A stretch of 64,000 nucleotides of DNA from Fremontodendron californicum (GCA_030761205.1 JAULJL010000015.1:7941501-8005500), one strand, 5' to 3'; counted from the stretch's first letter, positions 20,813 to 34,364 are shown. Numbers and translations: made by a program. Notes: generated from the letters alone by a model not told the origin.

Positions 20813-23800
20813 TCACTCATCGACTTCAATACCTGACATTGGCACCCCACTAGTAGTTTGACCCTTCCCCTTGACATAATCCACACCAAAGTCATAGTCA
20901 TCATCATCCATAGCATCGTCCCCTGAGGTTAATTTATTTTTGGCTTTTTTCCTTCTCTTATTCTCTGCCCTTTTCATCTTTGTGTTAAGCATACCTTCTA
21001 CTGCATATAACTTCTCATTTTGCCTACTTGTAGCGGATTTTGACTTAGCTTTTTCAGCATCATCTTCTTCAGAAGCCATTGGCTCGTCATTACCACCATC
21101 ATCAGATATACCTTCTCGGCTTTCAACACCTTCAGTTAATGATAAGGGTTGGGCATTATCCTGAGGTGCACCAAAAATTCAACAGATTTGTATAAGCATA
21201 ACACCATAAGTTCGAGACTTCGAGCTATTCCATATTTTAACATGCAGAACTAAACATTAGAAAATAATTGGGCCACCAGCCACTTCACATATGTTCATGG
21301 GTCACATCCACATCAGAATAGGAGTGGGTATCCATTGGGAAAGCAATTGCAACAGCCAGCTTGGGGAACCACATAGAATTTAAAAAAGAGCAATCACAAA
21401 CCTCTAGCATAGTCTCATTAAAGTTGAGCGGGTGGCTTGGAGGAATTTCAACGGAACGGAAATCATCAGCTGACTTGAGACTTCCAATGAATGAAGATTC
21501 TGTGTTGTAAACCTCATCAACATTAAACTCTTTTCCAAGTTCTGTAACAATCCTCGCCTCTGAAGGTTCTTCTTGATTTCTGACTGGGGGCATGGTGTAA
21601 TATGGAATTTTACCTGACTTATGCCAAATGGATAGCAAGTTAGCAACGTATTAACTTGGTACTGAAATCTATTTCTTCCTAAGCAATTAATTTTTCTATC
21701 TTTCAGATTTGCTAGCAAAGTTAGAGAGGAAAAATAGCCAAAAAAATGCATTGACATGCATACCTTCATTCCAGTCATGCAGAATGATCCTTGCAGCAGC
21801 ATCAACATCCACGATACCACCCTTTTTGAGCTTACCCCTTACAGTGGCCACATTCTGAAGGAATTCATCAACTGATTCAAAGCCTGCAATCTTGTATATT
21901 GTCACCAACAGTCTTTCTGGACAAAGCTTGAGAATCTCTTTCACTGTTGTTGACAAAGGAGAATTACAAATTAGTATTGTTAGCTTGAATTTGGCAAGAC
22001 AAGTTAAAATATTGCCAATAGTTGAGACCAAATGATTTGCCATTCAAGGATTCCTGCCTAGACAAATAATGCACTTGAATTTGCATTAACATGTCACTAC
22101 ATATCTCACAGGTCAAACTTAATCTCTTAGGAGAATTTGATGTCAGTATAATTCCACAACTCATTTAGAAGCTCACCAAACTTGGGAACCTAAATCTCCT
22201 ATGTTCTCTCTTTTTAATTAAAGTTTGCACTTTGAGAAAACTGAATTTAACTCTTCATTTCTCTCATCCCACATCATAACCGTTTTCATTTATCTTCTTC
22301 GAAATGAATGCATTAGAAAAGATTAGATATATACTGAAGGAAGTCTAGTTTGTATTTCTTCGAATAAAACTATAATACCTAAATACCAAACTAGTCAGAA
22401 TCATTGCAGTAGAGCAAGTTAAATCTCTAACTAAGCTCATCTCAACTAAACTATGACTTAATCCCAAGTTGGTTGCAGTCAGCTACATGAAACACAAAAT
22501 TCACAGGTTGAATTACCTGGAGCAACCGGATCATCCAACTTTTCAATTCTTTTGCAGTTTCGAAGAGCTATTGATGCATCATTCCCACGAGATCGAAGCA
22601 TAACAACACCAGGACAGTCCAATAATTTTACATTCTTGTCCAATTGAACCTCTTGCATTGATCTCGTCAATCCTGGAGTAGCACCAACATTGACAACGTG
22701 GCATCTTTTCAAGCTGTTAATTAGGCTACTCTTGCCAACATTAGGCAGGCCAATAACACCCACAGTTATGGACTTCTTTATCTGCAAAAATAAGTTATCA
22801 AAGAGATAAATACTTGCAATAAAATAAGGGATTCAAACTCCAACATGAATTTGAACAGGCGGATAAACCAGACAAGCATCAAATAAAGAGGAAAGAATTT
22901 CACCAAGTATCAACAACCAGAGAAAATTATATTGTGGTCTGAAAAAAAAAAACCAAATGTACCTCATGACTTCTCGAGTAATTTTTCAGCAATTTAATGA
23001 GAGTTTCTGCTCCAAGACAGTCACTTGTTTGCAGAAGATTACTAGGCTTCGCTGCCCTTGAAGAAGATTTCCACCCTAAGTTTGATCTCTGCTCTTGAGT
23101 GCTGCACTTAAAGGCAACAGCTGGTAACTCTTCCCTAAGATATTTGAGCCACTTTTCAACAGCTTCTCGAGGAACAAGATCTGAAATACTAGTTTTCATT
23201 AAAAACAGTCAAGGCAGAAAAAGAAAAAAGTAAATGGAAGCAATGCCTTTATATTTACTATGAGACATACTAATAAACTGAAATTGCAAAATTCAAATAA
23301 CTATTCAGAAGGTTAAAAAATAAAATAATCCCCATGTGAAAATTCACCCTTCTTTCTTTGTGACTGTTAGGATGCCTAGAAGTTCCTAAAACTTGACATA
23401 TTCCTTTACAAGGAAAAATATTGAGTAGATAGGCAAGTGAAATAAAGAACTTACCAATCTTATTCAGAAGCAACACTAGGTGCTTATCAGGGCCCGATTT
23501 CATCACCATCTTTTCCATATCACCACAACGGGTACCGAGAGGATCTCTAGCATCAAGGACTTCCAGAATGACATCTGATGCTTCTATGACTTTAACCAAC
23601 TCCTTATAGAAAGCTCTATCTGAGTTATCTGCAAATAAAAAGACACATCAACAATATGAACCATCCACCTAGAGGCTAGCACGAATCAATCTCCACCTTA
23701 TTATCAACTTACCCCGGGCATTCACAATTCCAGTAGAATCACCAATGCCCTTCCCCTCTTCAATACTTGGTTCTTTTTCATCATCCTCGAGTATACCCAT

Positions 23801-24499
23801 CTTCCTCTTTTTTGCCTGAAAAATCATAAAGGTCCAATAGATTATAAAGTAACCAACTGCACCTTCACAGCAAAATCTAGAAGGGGCTAGAATATGATAG
23901 TAAGCAATAGACCAAAAGATATCAACATTCGAATTAAAAAGCATTATAAGTTACTCAAAATAAAAATGGCAAAGTTAAAGGTCATCCTATAGAGAGTATG
24001 ATAACAATTTGCCTTGGCCTCAAACTCATCCCTCAATATACCACTATCCATGAAAAAAATTCCAATTAAAAACACAACCCAAAAACCAAAACAATAGTAA
24101 AACCAATAAAGAAATTTCTTTTTTCAATAATAAAGACATTGAAGCAGTACCCTCTCCTTGCGGGCAGCTTTCTTTTGCTCCAATTCCTCGAGTGCCCGAG
24201 CTCGACGAGCTTCGAGAGCCTTAAGCTCTTGTTCCTTGAAAGGCCAATCATTGGGGATACCGGGATCTTTCTCAACCTTTGCTTTACGCTTCAATCCCAA
24301 CTTTTTGGCTTCCTTAGCTTTCTTCTTATGATGCTCCTTTACTTTTCTTATAACCTTGTGCTTTTGCTTCAGTGAAATTCTCTTGCTCTTGCTCTCTGCA
24401 AAATTATATAACCAAAATTTAAAATCGACACTTAAAAAAAAGGAGGAAACGAAAAACTGAGAGAATTCGGTTTGGCTTACTTTTGCTCCTCTTCACCAT
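20813..24499 (-). CDS. NSN1: nucleostemin-like 1 nucleolar GTPase (GNL3 family)
   Basis: Nine exons on the minus strand: 24499-24481, 24395-24151, 23815-23713, 23628-23455, 23180-22963, 22781-22517, 21943-21764, 21613-21402 and 21160-20813, giving 587 residues (Arabidopsis NSN1 is about this length). A very basic coiled N-terminus (1-90, GNL3/Grn1-type, nucleolar targeting) precedes a circularly permuted GTPase. In order, G4 NKID is at about 178-181, G1 GLPNVGKSS at 264-272, G2 GATPGLT at 286-292 and G3 DCPG at 308-311, the YlqF/YawG arrangement. The C-terminus is acidic (DDAMDDDDYDFGVDY) and ends GIEVDE. NSN1 acts in nucleolar pre-60S ribosome assembly and is needed for embryo and meristem development in Arabidopsis. 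A telo-box precedes it. The first coding exon is only 19 bases. Confidence 0.96.
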
Positions 24500-24565
24500 T
24501 TTTGTTTTCTTTTTACGTTGAAGTTAAAGATTTGGGGGGAAAGTAGAAGCAGCGGCTACGAAGGT

Positions 24566-24574
24566 TTAGGGTTT
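24566..24574 (-). promoter_or_regulatory. telo-box upstream of NSN1
   Basis: AAACCCTAA on the minus strand, 67 bases before the ATG. In plants this motif is enriched near the transcription start of ribosome-biogenesis and translation genes, which fits the product. Confidence 0.6.
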
Positions 24575-25311
24575 TGGAAGATGAAAGAAAAAAATGATTT
24601 TTTAAAGAGTGGTGTGGTGCTTACCCGTTTTTATAAAAAATGGGAGTGAAAGTGAATTAAATAAACCCAACCCGACTCGTTTAGATATGTTTTGTCTTTA
24701 AAAAACTAAAAATATATATTTTTAAAAAATATGTGTTTAATAGCACCTGTTAAAATAATATTAAAAAAAATTATAATTAATATATTTTTTAATTTACTAA
24801 GACTAATATATTAAATAAAAAAATTTCTTAAGATAATAATTAAATCCGTATCTATAAACATCACTTAATTGGACACCTTTAATCCAAATAAAATTAATAA
24901 ATAATAATTTTTATTAAATTTAATATATAAAAATATTTTTAAAATTTTTACTTTAAATAAGCTTAAATGACTTTAATTTGACAAGTCGAGTTTGAATTCA
25001 ATCGAGCCAATTCAAATTTTCAACCATAAACACCTCTGCTAATTAGATATATATATTTTGGAGTATCTAGTTTTATTTTGCATTGACTTTTTCTTTTTCT
25101 TTTTTTATTTTTACATATAAGGCTATAGTTATATTTGTATTTTTTTTTTGTTTTAATTAATGATTTAAAATTGAATCCGCGTGCCTATAAATATTTGCAT
25201 TTACTTTATTTTCTTACATATAGGCTATAGCCCATTCCTGTGGTTGTGTTGATTTGCAGAATTTTTTTCTTCTTCTTGATTTGGTTTAGGTTTGTTCTTC
25301 GGCTTTGAACT

Positions 25312-25329
25312 TGGGCTTTTCTTTGGGCT
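25312..25329 (+). promoter_or_regulatory. paired site II elements (TGGGCT)
   Basis: TGGGCT at 25312-25317 and 25324-25329, 12 bp apart, about 390 bp before the ATG. Paired TGGGCY sites are TCP-binding elements typical of housekeeping plant promoters. Confidence 0.5.
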
Positions 25330-25716
25330 CATAAAATATAGTATTTATGGTGAACCAAGTCCAAATTAAGTTTGCAACAAACAAAGGAAAGAAATAGGGT
25401 GAGAAGGAAACAACTAGGTTCGCACATTTCCAATCTTCCTATAATTTTTATTTTTATTTTTTTATGTTTTTTTCGCTCCTCTTTCTTTCCCACCTCTCCT
25501 TCCCCTTTCTCCAATCAAAACACACAAAGTAAACATCATCACCCCTTTTTTTTTTGGGTTAAAAAAGCCCTAACCTAACCCTAACCGCCGCATTGCCCTA
25601 ATTCCAATGCTCTTATAAGCTCTTCCCTTTTCGTGTGTAGGATTTCTTTGGTAAATGCTAGAGGAAATGTGGTGATTGCTTCGGTGGAAAGACCGGTCCT
25701 TTTTTATAATAATCAA

Positions 25717-28700
25717 ATGGCGGAATATGCAGCTTTACCGTCATGCATCAAGCTACAATTGCACCCAAGTTTTCTTAAGCAGAGAGGATTTATGCATCGG
25801 AATTCCAATTTCAGGACGCCACCAAGGTTAGCCAATTCAATCTGATGATATATGGTTATTCATGGTTTCACATTGTAGTGAACTTTTTCATCCTTTGTTA
25901 TGTGATTTCTTATTTGTTTGTAAAAAGTTAATGAAGATTCTAAAGTTTCACTATGTTTCCGTAAATCGGAAAGCCTCTCCTTGGTCAAACTGGTAGCTTT
26001 AACTGCATCTTTTCGTCCAACACACGTGCACGCGCAATGCTAAGTTTTCAGCTGCAAATGAGTGTAAAATTATATGCATGATTTTCTCTCTGCTGTTAGA
26101 CATTGCGATAATCATTGGAATTTTAGCCTCATATTTGCATTTGTTGCTTTACTTGTAGCAAGTTTTCCTATGGGAGCTGTAAAGTTTTCTGGCTTTCAAC
26201 ATGGAGAAAACGGAAGGTTGATAATTCATTTTTCTCAAATTTGAAAGTAAGTCCCTGCTTCAGGGAAACTTCCTTGAGGTCTACTTGCATGTGTTCTTTA
26301 GTGGACTCTGATGGTATAACAGCCTCTGATTGGATTATTGTCGGTGATCAATTACTTTTGATGGCTAGTATATTTCTTACGTATCTGGCTGGAGTAATTC
26401 CTGTTCAAAAGTCCAGTTCCACATCCCAAAAGAACATAGCTGACAGTGATGCCTTTCCCCAAGGCTCAACCTCTTCTGGTAGGTAAGGGTAAGCGTATCA
26501 AATATTTATAATCCTATGAATATTTTCCTTATACATGGATCACGGAACAGTAGTACCTTTTTTTGTTTTCCCATTTAGTACTTAAGTGCAGTGCTTTGAG
26601 ATGTGTATGCCTTGTTTCTCTCATTTACTGAGGACATTTTTACTTTATAAATGCAGTGGCAGGACAAACAGTGACCAAGATAATTTGAAGCATGCCTGGG
26701 ATGTAGTAAGAGGAAAACTTTTGGTTTCTCTAGACACTATTGAACGTGGAAGTGATTTCAGAAATGGAGTCCTTGATGAACAACAACGTGCAAAGCGACC
26801 CTTAAGTTTGTACGCTGTATCTGAAGGTCCAAAGATAAGATTGCTTTGGGCTTCCCTTCAGCAACTTGAGGAAGAGGCAGGCATTGTCTCTATTGGTTCC
26901 TAAGTCTCTAGTTACTTTGATTATTTCCTTATACTGAATTTAATTCATATAAGCTCATTATTTTCAAAGAAACTGCATGTTTTAGTTGAATTCTGTGAAA
27001 CCATTCTTGCTTTGCATCTTTCATATACAGAATGAAAAGGTCTCTTAGATGGCAAGTAATGTATGGAGCGAAAATCTAGGTCTGCCAAAAACTTATGGCA
27101 CTTTTGTTTTCTGAATTTTAGTTTAGGACAAACAAATGTATAACCTTAAGGAAAAAAAACAGCTCTTGTATTTAACTCCTTGATAATGAATGAGTTATTG
27201 AGTTGTTTATTGAATTCACAGACCATGAAATAGATCTGAGTTTGCATGAGATAAGGACTTAGTGTTACTCTGAAAAGTTGAGTTTCTAAATTCATAGATG
27301 CCAACTTGTGTTAATAAGTAAAGGGCTCATTTTTTTTGTGTGGATAATATGTAAAGGGGTCATCACTTGTGATTATTTTCTGGGTTTGCATTAAGGAAAC
27401 CCTTGAAGCATGGATCTTCAATAAATTAAATTTATTGTTTTGATCTTATTAAATAGAAATGTCTCATGCATTTTCTAGTAAAATTCCTAATGCATACTTA
27501 GTCAGTTGAATATGAATTTTCTTATCTATTAAGTTTGTATTTTGCTTGAAGGTTTGAAAATATGTTTTTTCAGGTGAAAAACAATGTTGGTACTTCTGAT
27601 ACTGGCAATATGGATGATTGGTTGATAGCCTTTTCCAGAATTATTCAAAATTCCTGTAAGCCCGTATGCTTTGCTTGGCTGGAAAAGGAACTTGGACTTG
27701 AAACCAGTAATATGGTACTTCAAAAATCTTATGATAACTGTATGATTTGTTTTGTTGTTAGCTTGTTTGGATGAGATATCTTTTTCTTTCCCTCTTTTGA
27801 CAGGAACTTGTTTCTATGATAACTGAGAAGTTAAATGGAGACGACACAGTTTTACAAAATATTATGAAGTCAGGGAAGGAAAATCTGTATGCAGAGTTGT
27901 TGTATTTTCTTAGATTTGGTTCTCTAAGGTAAAATAAACTTTCACTGTCACTGTCTCTGTCTCTGTTTCTTGTTGTGTTTATTATAGTTTGTTCAAAGAT
28001 TATTGTTTCTATATGTTTTATCTTCATAGGTTACTCAAGAGCTTTGTATAATATGAATTTCTGGGTAGTGACAGTTACTTGCACTGCATGAAAACTTCTA
28101 GGCTACTAATCTTATCATTTGTTGCATGCATTATTTTGTTACATGTTTCTTTATCTTTAGAAACATTTTCTAGTAATTTTTTATGCATCTATTTATGCTA
28201 CACCCTCTTTTGGTTTAAGCCCCGTATCCACTAGGAATCTTTTTCAATTGTAGGGTTTTCAAAGTGCATGAAACAAGTGGCTTTTGAGTTGGTTCAGAGG
28301 AAATGAGCCTGGATGTTTCTAAGATTGAAATGGCTTTGATGGCCCTTTATGCCAGGCAATATATTAAGAGAAACATTTGAAAGGCAAAAAACATTTGAAC
28401 TTTCCAAAGTTTTGGATCCCCTAAACTCCTAGACTTTGTGAAGTAGAAGATGTTTAATTCTCATGGAAAACTATGCATATGTTTCGGGGAACTGACTGCT
28501 TAGTTTTTTTTTTTTTTTCTCTGATATCCAATTTCCCTTAACTTATCTTTCTTTCCAAAAGATTGATTACTCTTGTTTCGTGCCTTTACTTTTTCAGAAA
28601 TTTAAATCTTAATAAACATGATTCTAACAAGTACACCATATTCAATTGACCAATCCACTGGTAGAGTAATACTAGATTGATTGCCAGATATGGTACATAC

Positions 28701-31498
28701 CCTAATCATATGGCTGTTAATGAGATCTTACTTGGTTTACATACTATTAGTTGTTTCCAGATAAGGAACTGAATGGAGGTAACTTGCAGCGCTGGTTGTC
28801 CAAAGTAGGATTATTGAAGAATTTGTAATTGTGTGTCAGGTATCATGTCACTTGGCAGAATAATCATGCCAGCAACAAAAAGATTTTATCTCTGATGGTT
28901 GCTGTATTTTATAAATATTTACTGCTACATGTTATATGTTGTCGGAGTATAACTTGCTTTTGGGTTCAATCTATGTAGGCTTTGACATCTGCTTTTTATT
29001 TTTAACTTCATTTGATTCTATTGTCAAAATATATTTAATATTTGTTGAGAAACTTATTTGTTATTTATCTATTTTTGCAGGAAGGGTTGTTGTTATGAAC
29101 AAAGCTTGTTTACTTTATATGGGGACTCCATATTGGAGGATCTGGTGATAACTATAGCAGATGGGATAGCAAGCACTTATTTGGAGCTTATTTCTGTTGA
29201 TGGCAATTTGTCAGATGAAGTGAGTAGTCTGGGTTTAGCTATCTGTAATTTATCTACTCGCGCACTCCAAAGGTTGCGTAATGAGGTATGTCTGTTTTTC
29301 TTACTGAGTTTAGAGGTAGCACCTGTTGGCCTTCAACTCATTATGTTCGTAAGCATATTTTCTAGTTCTGTTCTTCTGGAAGTAAAACAATGAGGTTCTA
29401 GTTATGAGGTTTGATGGATGGACTGATTGAGCATATTGACATAGTACAGGCACTAAGCAGGTCTATATGACTATTCTTATGGCAGAAATCATGAAGGCTT
29501 TTTTATCTTTTTTTCTTGCCCTTACCTCCTTTGTGTGTTATTTCAAGCTCCTCGCTGATACATATCTGTAAAACTGTTTCATTTTATGTCTATGAATATG
29601 TATATCCAGATGCTAAGTATAAAGCTGACATGAAGACATATTTCTAAATTGGAGCATTTCAATAGTGTTTATTTTCAGCTCTCATTTCAGATGAGCGGTG
29701 TGGTGAGGAGGGAATTGTTTCTCATATTTGAAAGACTAGGAATTTCTTAAAGCTTTTATGTGATATTAGTGCTTGTCATAAATGTGTATGGTTATTGAGT
29801 GAGATAATACAGATATGTATGGTTATTTAATGAGATAATATGGATATATGCAATATGAGAAGATTTAAAATTGTTAATATAAATGCACTATAGATCTTTG
29901 CGCTAGATTTCAGGACTTCTGGTTATAATTTCATCTAGAATTTAAAGCATGTGCTGGTTAACAGGTGGCTTTAAACCAGTGGTTGTATCAAAATCTGGAG
30001 GCAATTGTATCAATGTATGAGGATCGCTTTGACCTCTACACGCTCAAGAGCCAACTCATTGAGGAAAAAAGCAGTGAATATGCTGAAACTTATAGTTGGT
30101 GGAAGAAGCTTACACTAAGAACATATGAAAGTATGCCTCCTTCATTGCATTATGTTGTGATAAGCCATTTCTCTATGTCTGTAAAACGCACCAAGGAATT
30201 AAGAGCCTTGACAGGGTGGTATGTTTTCCATACTCTTTCGCCCTTAAATAATTTTCTTTGCTTGCATCCACTGTTAATAACAGTCCTTTGGTGGATGTAG
30301 ATTATCTTAGAATAACACTGAAATTTGTTAGATACGAAGAAACTCTATGACACTTATATCTCATATTATTGTCATTTGTTAATCTCAGTGGCTTGGATAT
30401 GCCCCTCTTCTATAATTGTCTCAGAGTACTTAAAAAGTTAGACTGGATTTGTGCTTGAAGGTCTTTTATTATCTCACATAGTGTGGGCAGTTATAAAAAT
30501 TGTAAAACTGAACATGCTTTGGTGGAGTGATTCATGGTGTGGACTGTGGATAAAAAAATATTTTAAGAAGTGGTGATTTCATTGGGATATTCTTCTTTAT
30601 TGTTAATACTTGGTATTTTAGGGGAGTGCTGATTGAGAAAGTTTCACGATGTTGATTGACAAGGATAACTGCAGTAAGATTGGTATGAAATAATGAGAGT
30701 TTTTAGATGGTGGCAAAGGCTGTTGCCTTGATGAAAGTATACTCGTAGATACATGAATGCAGAAATACATCTTGCTAACCATTGTGTCAGCGTGCTTGTC
30801 TGCATTTCTATATATCGATTTTATTTTAATGCTTCAGCCCAAAAAATGTCTGAACTGCCAGGGGAGCAGAGTTAAGCTCTGTACTTGTAATGGAACAGTA
30901 ACTTCCTCAATTTGGTCTGTTCTATCTATGATAATTGAACTTAGAAAACCTTGTGACCTCCCTGTAAAAGTGTAACCTGGCAAATCAGTGATGAGCCACG
31001 CCTAAGGTCTATTTTAGCAAATCTGAATTAAAACAGTAGTCCTTTCTAAAGTTAAGGTATGGATTTTAGGGAAAGAAGAGGCACGGATCGAATGACTAAT
31101 AGGTTCTTCCAATCTTTTTTACATGAATATGTGAATAATAGTACTGATTAGTGTAAATATACACATAAGGATTAAGAAAATCAATATTTCTTCATTTACA
31201 GCTAACTGAATACCATGAATTTGTGCTTGAATCTTATGATCTTGCTGCATGTTTCAGATGTTTTCTGATTCTTAATGTTAATAAACTTGGATATAGTTTT
31301 TAATCTAATATTTTCTTCGCTCATTACAGGAGGTACTATTTCAGTCTGTTCCTTGAGTTCTCTGACATTAGCATGCCTATGTTTAGAGCTATCATCAACA
31401 AAGTCAGCAATGCCATCTCATTTTTTCTAGTTTGCTTGATTGGGAGGTCATTAGGACTCATCTATACAGGAATTAGGCAGTCCCTCAGATGGAAGTGA
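25717..31498 (+). CDS. plastid/membrane protein, probably DUF3685 family
   Basis: Eight exons: 25717-25826, 26159-26482, 26657-26876, 27574-27714, 27804-27928, 29081-29285, 29965-30218 and 31330-31498, totalling 515 residues. The reading frame is continuous through every junction. The N-terminus (MAEYAALPSCIKLQLHPSFL...) is basic and Ser/Cys-rich, consistent with a transit peptide. Membrane segments are near 96-119 (WIIVGDQLLLMASIFLTYLA) and near the C-terminus (AISFFLVCLIGRSLGLIY), with a long helical soluble region between (DDWLIAFSRIIQNSCKPVCF, LRKGCCYEQSLFTLYGDS, WWKKLTLRTYESMPPSLHYV). The family looks like DUF3685 of plants and cyanobacteria; this label is from memory and the function is unknown. 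The start is the first in-frame ATG. Intron 3 must use a GC donor (26877-26878) to keep frame. Confidence 0.82.
26877..27573 (+). other. GC-AG intron of the DUF3685-like gene
   Basis: Exon 3 ends GAAGAG and the intron begins GCAGGC. Exon 4 begins after TTTTTTCAG with GTGAAAAAC. No GT donor nearby gives the frame of exon 4: GTTCC at 26897 gives the wrong phase, and reading on reaches TAA at 26900. Confidence 0.75.
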
Positions 31499-32782
31499 GA
31501 TGTAAATGGTACCTTTCTTTTTTGTTTATCACAAATTTCTATTATATTCATTTTTGCTTGATGTAGTCATAGGAATGTAATCTGTGCATTGTTACACTAA
31601 ATAGTTAATTATTTTTGCCTTGGTGCAGCCTGATGCTTCTCTAAATCTTTTGGTCAATAAATTAAGAGTTGATTCAGTTCTATGTTAACAACACTTTTTA
31701 CTGTTGATCTTTCATGTTTGACTTTTGCCAGATGGTTGCATTTCCATTTATGCCCATTTAATTTGGAATTTGGCCTACTATTTAGCTGTCTCCTCTCCTT
31801 TTCTTGTGTCCTTTTGGCTTGTGGATTGAAACCACCCCAGACTTTAGAACTATATGTGGTGATCAAATTGCTTTTAGCATGTGCATATATGTGGAATGAT
31901 TTGTGTTTGTATTTGAGATTTTTGAGTTTTAGAGAGAAGTTGAGTCTTTTTCACTGCTATATGGGGGGACCTTCTTAGCACACATGCACCTTGGGCAGTG
32001 TGACTGAAACAGAAATTTCTGAATAGATGGTATGCCTGAATAAAGTGAGGGGAGTTTTCAAGATTTGGCCGAGACTTCACCTAGTAACTGAGGCTATTGA
32101 GCCAGTTGTGCCCACCCATAGGCTCTAACTATAGGGGTTTAGTTAGCTAGTCAAAGTGCCTCAACTGCTTTGCAGTAAATGTTAATCTTTGATATATCTC
32201 ATAAAGATGCTTTAAGTCACGAGCGTCCAGTTCTTCACACTAATGGTTGAATAATGTCCTCGTTTCCCATTTAAACCTAAGGATGTGCTAACCACTTGCT
32301 AAGTGATTTTGTTAAAGATACAGGTTAAAAATATATAATTAACTAATTTTATTAATATTTGTAATCACATCATTGTTTCTTGATTGGTTGCCTCTGGTTT
32401 TGCATGTGTGTTTAATTTCTTAATGTTCATGAAGAAAATGGTGGGAACACAGACGTGGGAAAGTGACTGGCACAGAGACTATAATACTTTTGAAAAGATT
32501 GGCAAAAGCAAAAGTACATTTCAGAAGATAATCTCTGTGCCCTACCATCTTTACATGATAATCTCTTTTGCTGAGAAAATTCTTATTATACATTAATCAA
32601 TTCATGGTGTCCACAACTTTCTATAAAGCAAAGGTCTCCAATCTGAAACTGTGAATTAAGCTTCCCCTACTAAGGAGATCTGTTACTGAGAAAAAACTAG
32701 GGTGAGTGAGATTAGGGCTAGAGTTCTACTTGCTCAAGACAAACACACTTTTGTTTTAGGTTTTTGCTAGAGTTGTTATTTG
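31499..32782. other. 3' flank of the DUF3685-like gene
   Basis: 3' UTR-like and spacer sequence; no coding region is supported. Open frames of 60-100 codons near 31680-32080 have no recognisable domain. Confidence 0.45.
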
Positions 32783-32941
32783 CTATGTTACTTTGACTCA
32801 GATGTGAGTGTGGGATACGGATATGTGTCCGACACAGATATGTTCAATTTTTTCTAAGTTTTTCCATGTATTTGGAGGGTCATATTCTCATACCTATGTC
32901 CGAATATGTATTGGACACGGGTATTTTAAGAAAAATGAAGA
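32783..32941 (+). mobile_element. CTATGTT-family MITE, copy C
   Basis: A 159-bp copy beginning CTATGTTACTTTGACTC. Exact 8-bp flanks GTTATTTG at 32775-32782 and 32942-32949. The terminal 15 or so bases of the right TIR are missing although the duplication is intact. Confidence 0.85.
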
Positions 32942-34364
32942 GTTATTTGCATTGAGAAGCTTGAAAAGAGCAAGACACTTTTATGTAGTACGGAGAAATC
33001 CTACTCATCTGTGCAACATTTTCTTATCAAGGACTTGAGGTTGACAAAATGGTCAGGAAAAGGAAAATCAGAAAATGAAGAGGAAAAAGTTTTGCATGAA
33101 AGGGGTGATGAAGCATCACTATCCAAACTGAAGAAAAAGGCAGATCTCAAAATACAAGGCTGGGTGTTTTTCTCACAGAAAATTGTGATGAAAACTTTTT
33201 ATGTGCTATCATTGTAGAATCATGAAATATGTTAGATATTATTGTGTTTCTTTTTTTCTGTGGACCACACTGGTCTTGGTCACTTTCTGATTTTTATTTT
33301 ATTTTTGGGTTGGTGAAAGGAACTTTTCATGAAATTAGTTAGGCAGCTGGAACTCATGTTGTAATTTGATTTTTAAATCAGGATTTCTCAGTGTTTCATA
33401 TCAGGTTTAGGGTCATATTATCTTTTCCATATCCAAAATTACTGGTCTGGGATAGTAGCAGATTACACATTTCCGGGACTAAACCTGTAATAAAGTAATT
33501 CTCTGAAGAAAATCCAGAAAAGATTGTTGAAAACCTAGCCCCAATTTAAACTGATTCTATTGTTCTTCAACATTTCACTGCTAAGAGACATCCTAAATAA
33601 TCTGCTGTGGCGTAGTTTCTTGTTAAACAAAATCTGCAAAACTCTATCCGATAGGCTTGTAGTTGGAAAGTAAGGATTGATGTCTGAGATTGCTTGCAAG
33701 ACATGGATAGAATTTCTTTCCTTAAAAGGATCTTTTAAGTTTAAGTCTCAAGTTTTAACTGTTTGAATTTCTTTTCAAAACCCGAAACACACTTTTTTAT
33801 TTTATTTTTTACAATAAGAATGAATTCAGTATCCATTTGAAGTTAAATTATAGAGAATCTTTTAATTAGTTGATTGCTTCCTAGCTGATAATTTGCCTCA
33901 TATATCAATAATGCTCAATCACATCTTGAGTCTTGAGTCTTGACCCCATTTTCAAGTGTCTTTTTCTCTTTCCTTGGTTAGTTTGTTCAATAATGGCCAT
34001 TAAAAGTTGCTGCATTGCCCATTATTTAATACTTATTGACCTTGAAATGTTGCTGAAATTCCCACTTTTAATACACTCATAAATAATTCATACTGATAGC
34101 TAAACTACAAACAGAAAAAAGTTTAAAAAAACCAAAGAAAAACCCCAAGACAAAAAAAATGCCAGTGAGATATGGGGTTAAGAGCTTACCTCAATTTGTT
34201 GACATTTTTGGTCTGAATAGTATGACCTTGGTTTTGCTGCTAACTACCACACTGCTTACCTACAAAAGAAAAAGATGCATTAATAAATAAAGGCAGTCTT
34301 ATTTTTAATTTTATTTTTTTTATAAAGGAAGTTGTAATATGGGAATAGAAAAAAAAAATGATGT

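Larger units (their letters stand above)
24500..25716. promoter_or_regulatory. bidirectional intergenic region between NSN1 and the DUF3685-like gene
   Basis: 1.2 kb between two divergent ATGs. NSN1 leader/promoter sequence lies at 24500-24640. An AT-rich middle at 24660-25030 ends with a transposon-like AACCATAAACACCTCT terminus. A promoter-like right side has two TGGGCT motifs and a CT-rich leader from about 25470. TAACCCTAACC at about 25572-25583 is a short telomere-like motif in the leader. Confidence 0.5.

Noticed and set aside
25570..25583. Telomere-like TAACCTAACCCTAACC
   Set aside because: Fewer than three units, in a gene leader; at most a telo-box variant, not an interstitial telomere.
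26893..26902. GT donor (ATTG|GTTCC) as an alternative end of DUF3685-like exon 3
   Set aside because: It gives the wrong phase for exon 4, which is otherwise well conserved in character.
31682..33217. Chain of 60-100 codon plus-strand frames after the DUF3685-like gene
   Set aside because: Low complexity, no conserved motif, no consistent splice structure; read as 3' flank and spacer.
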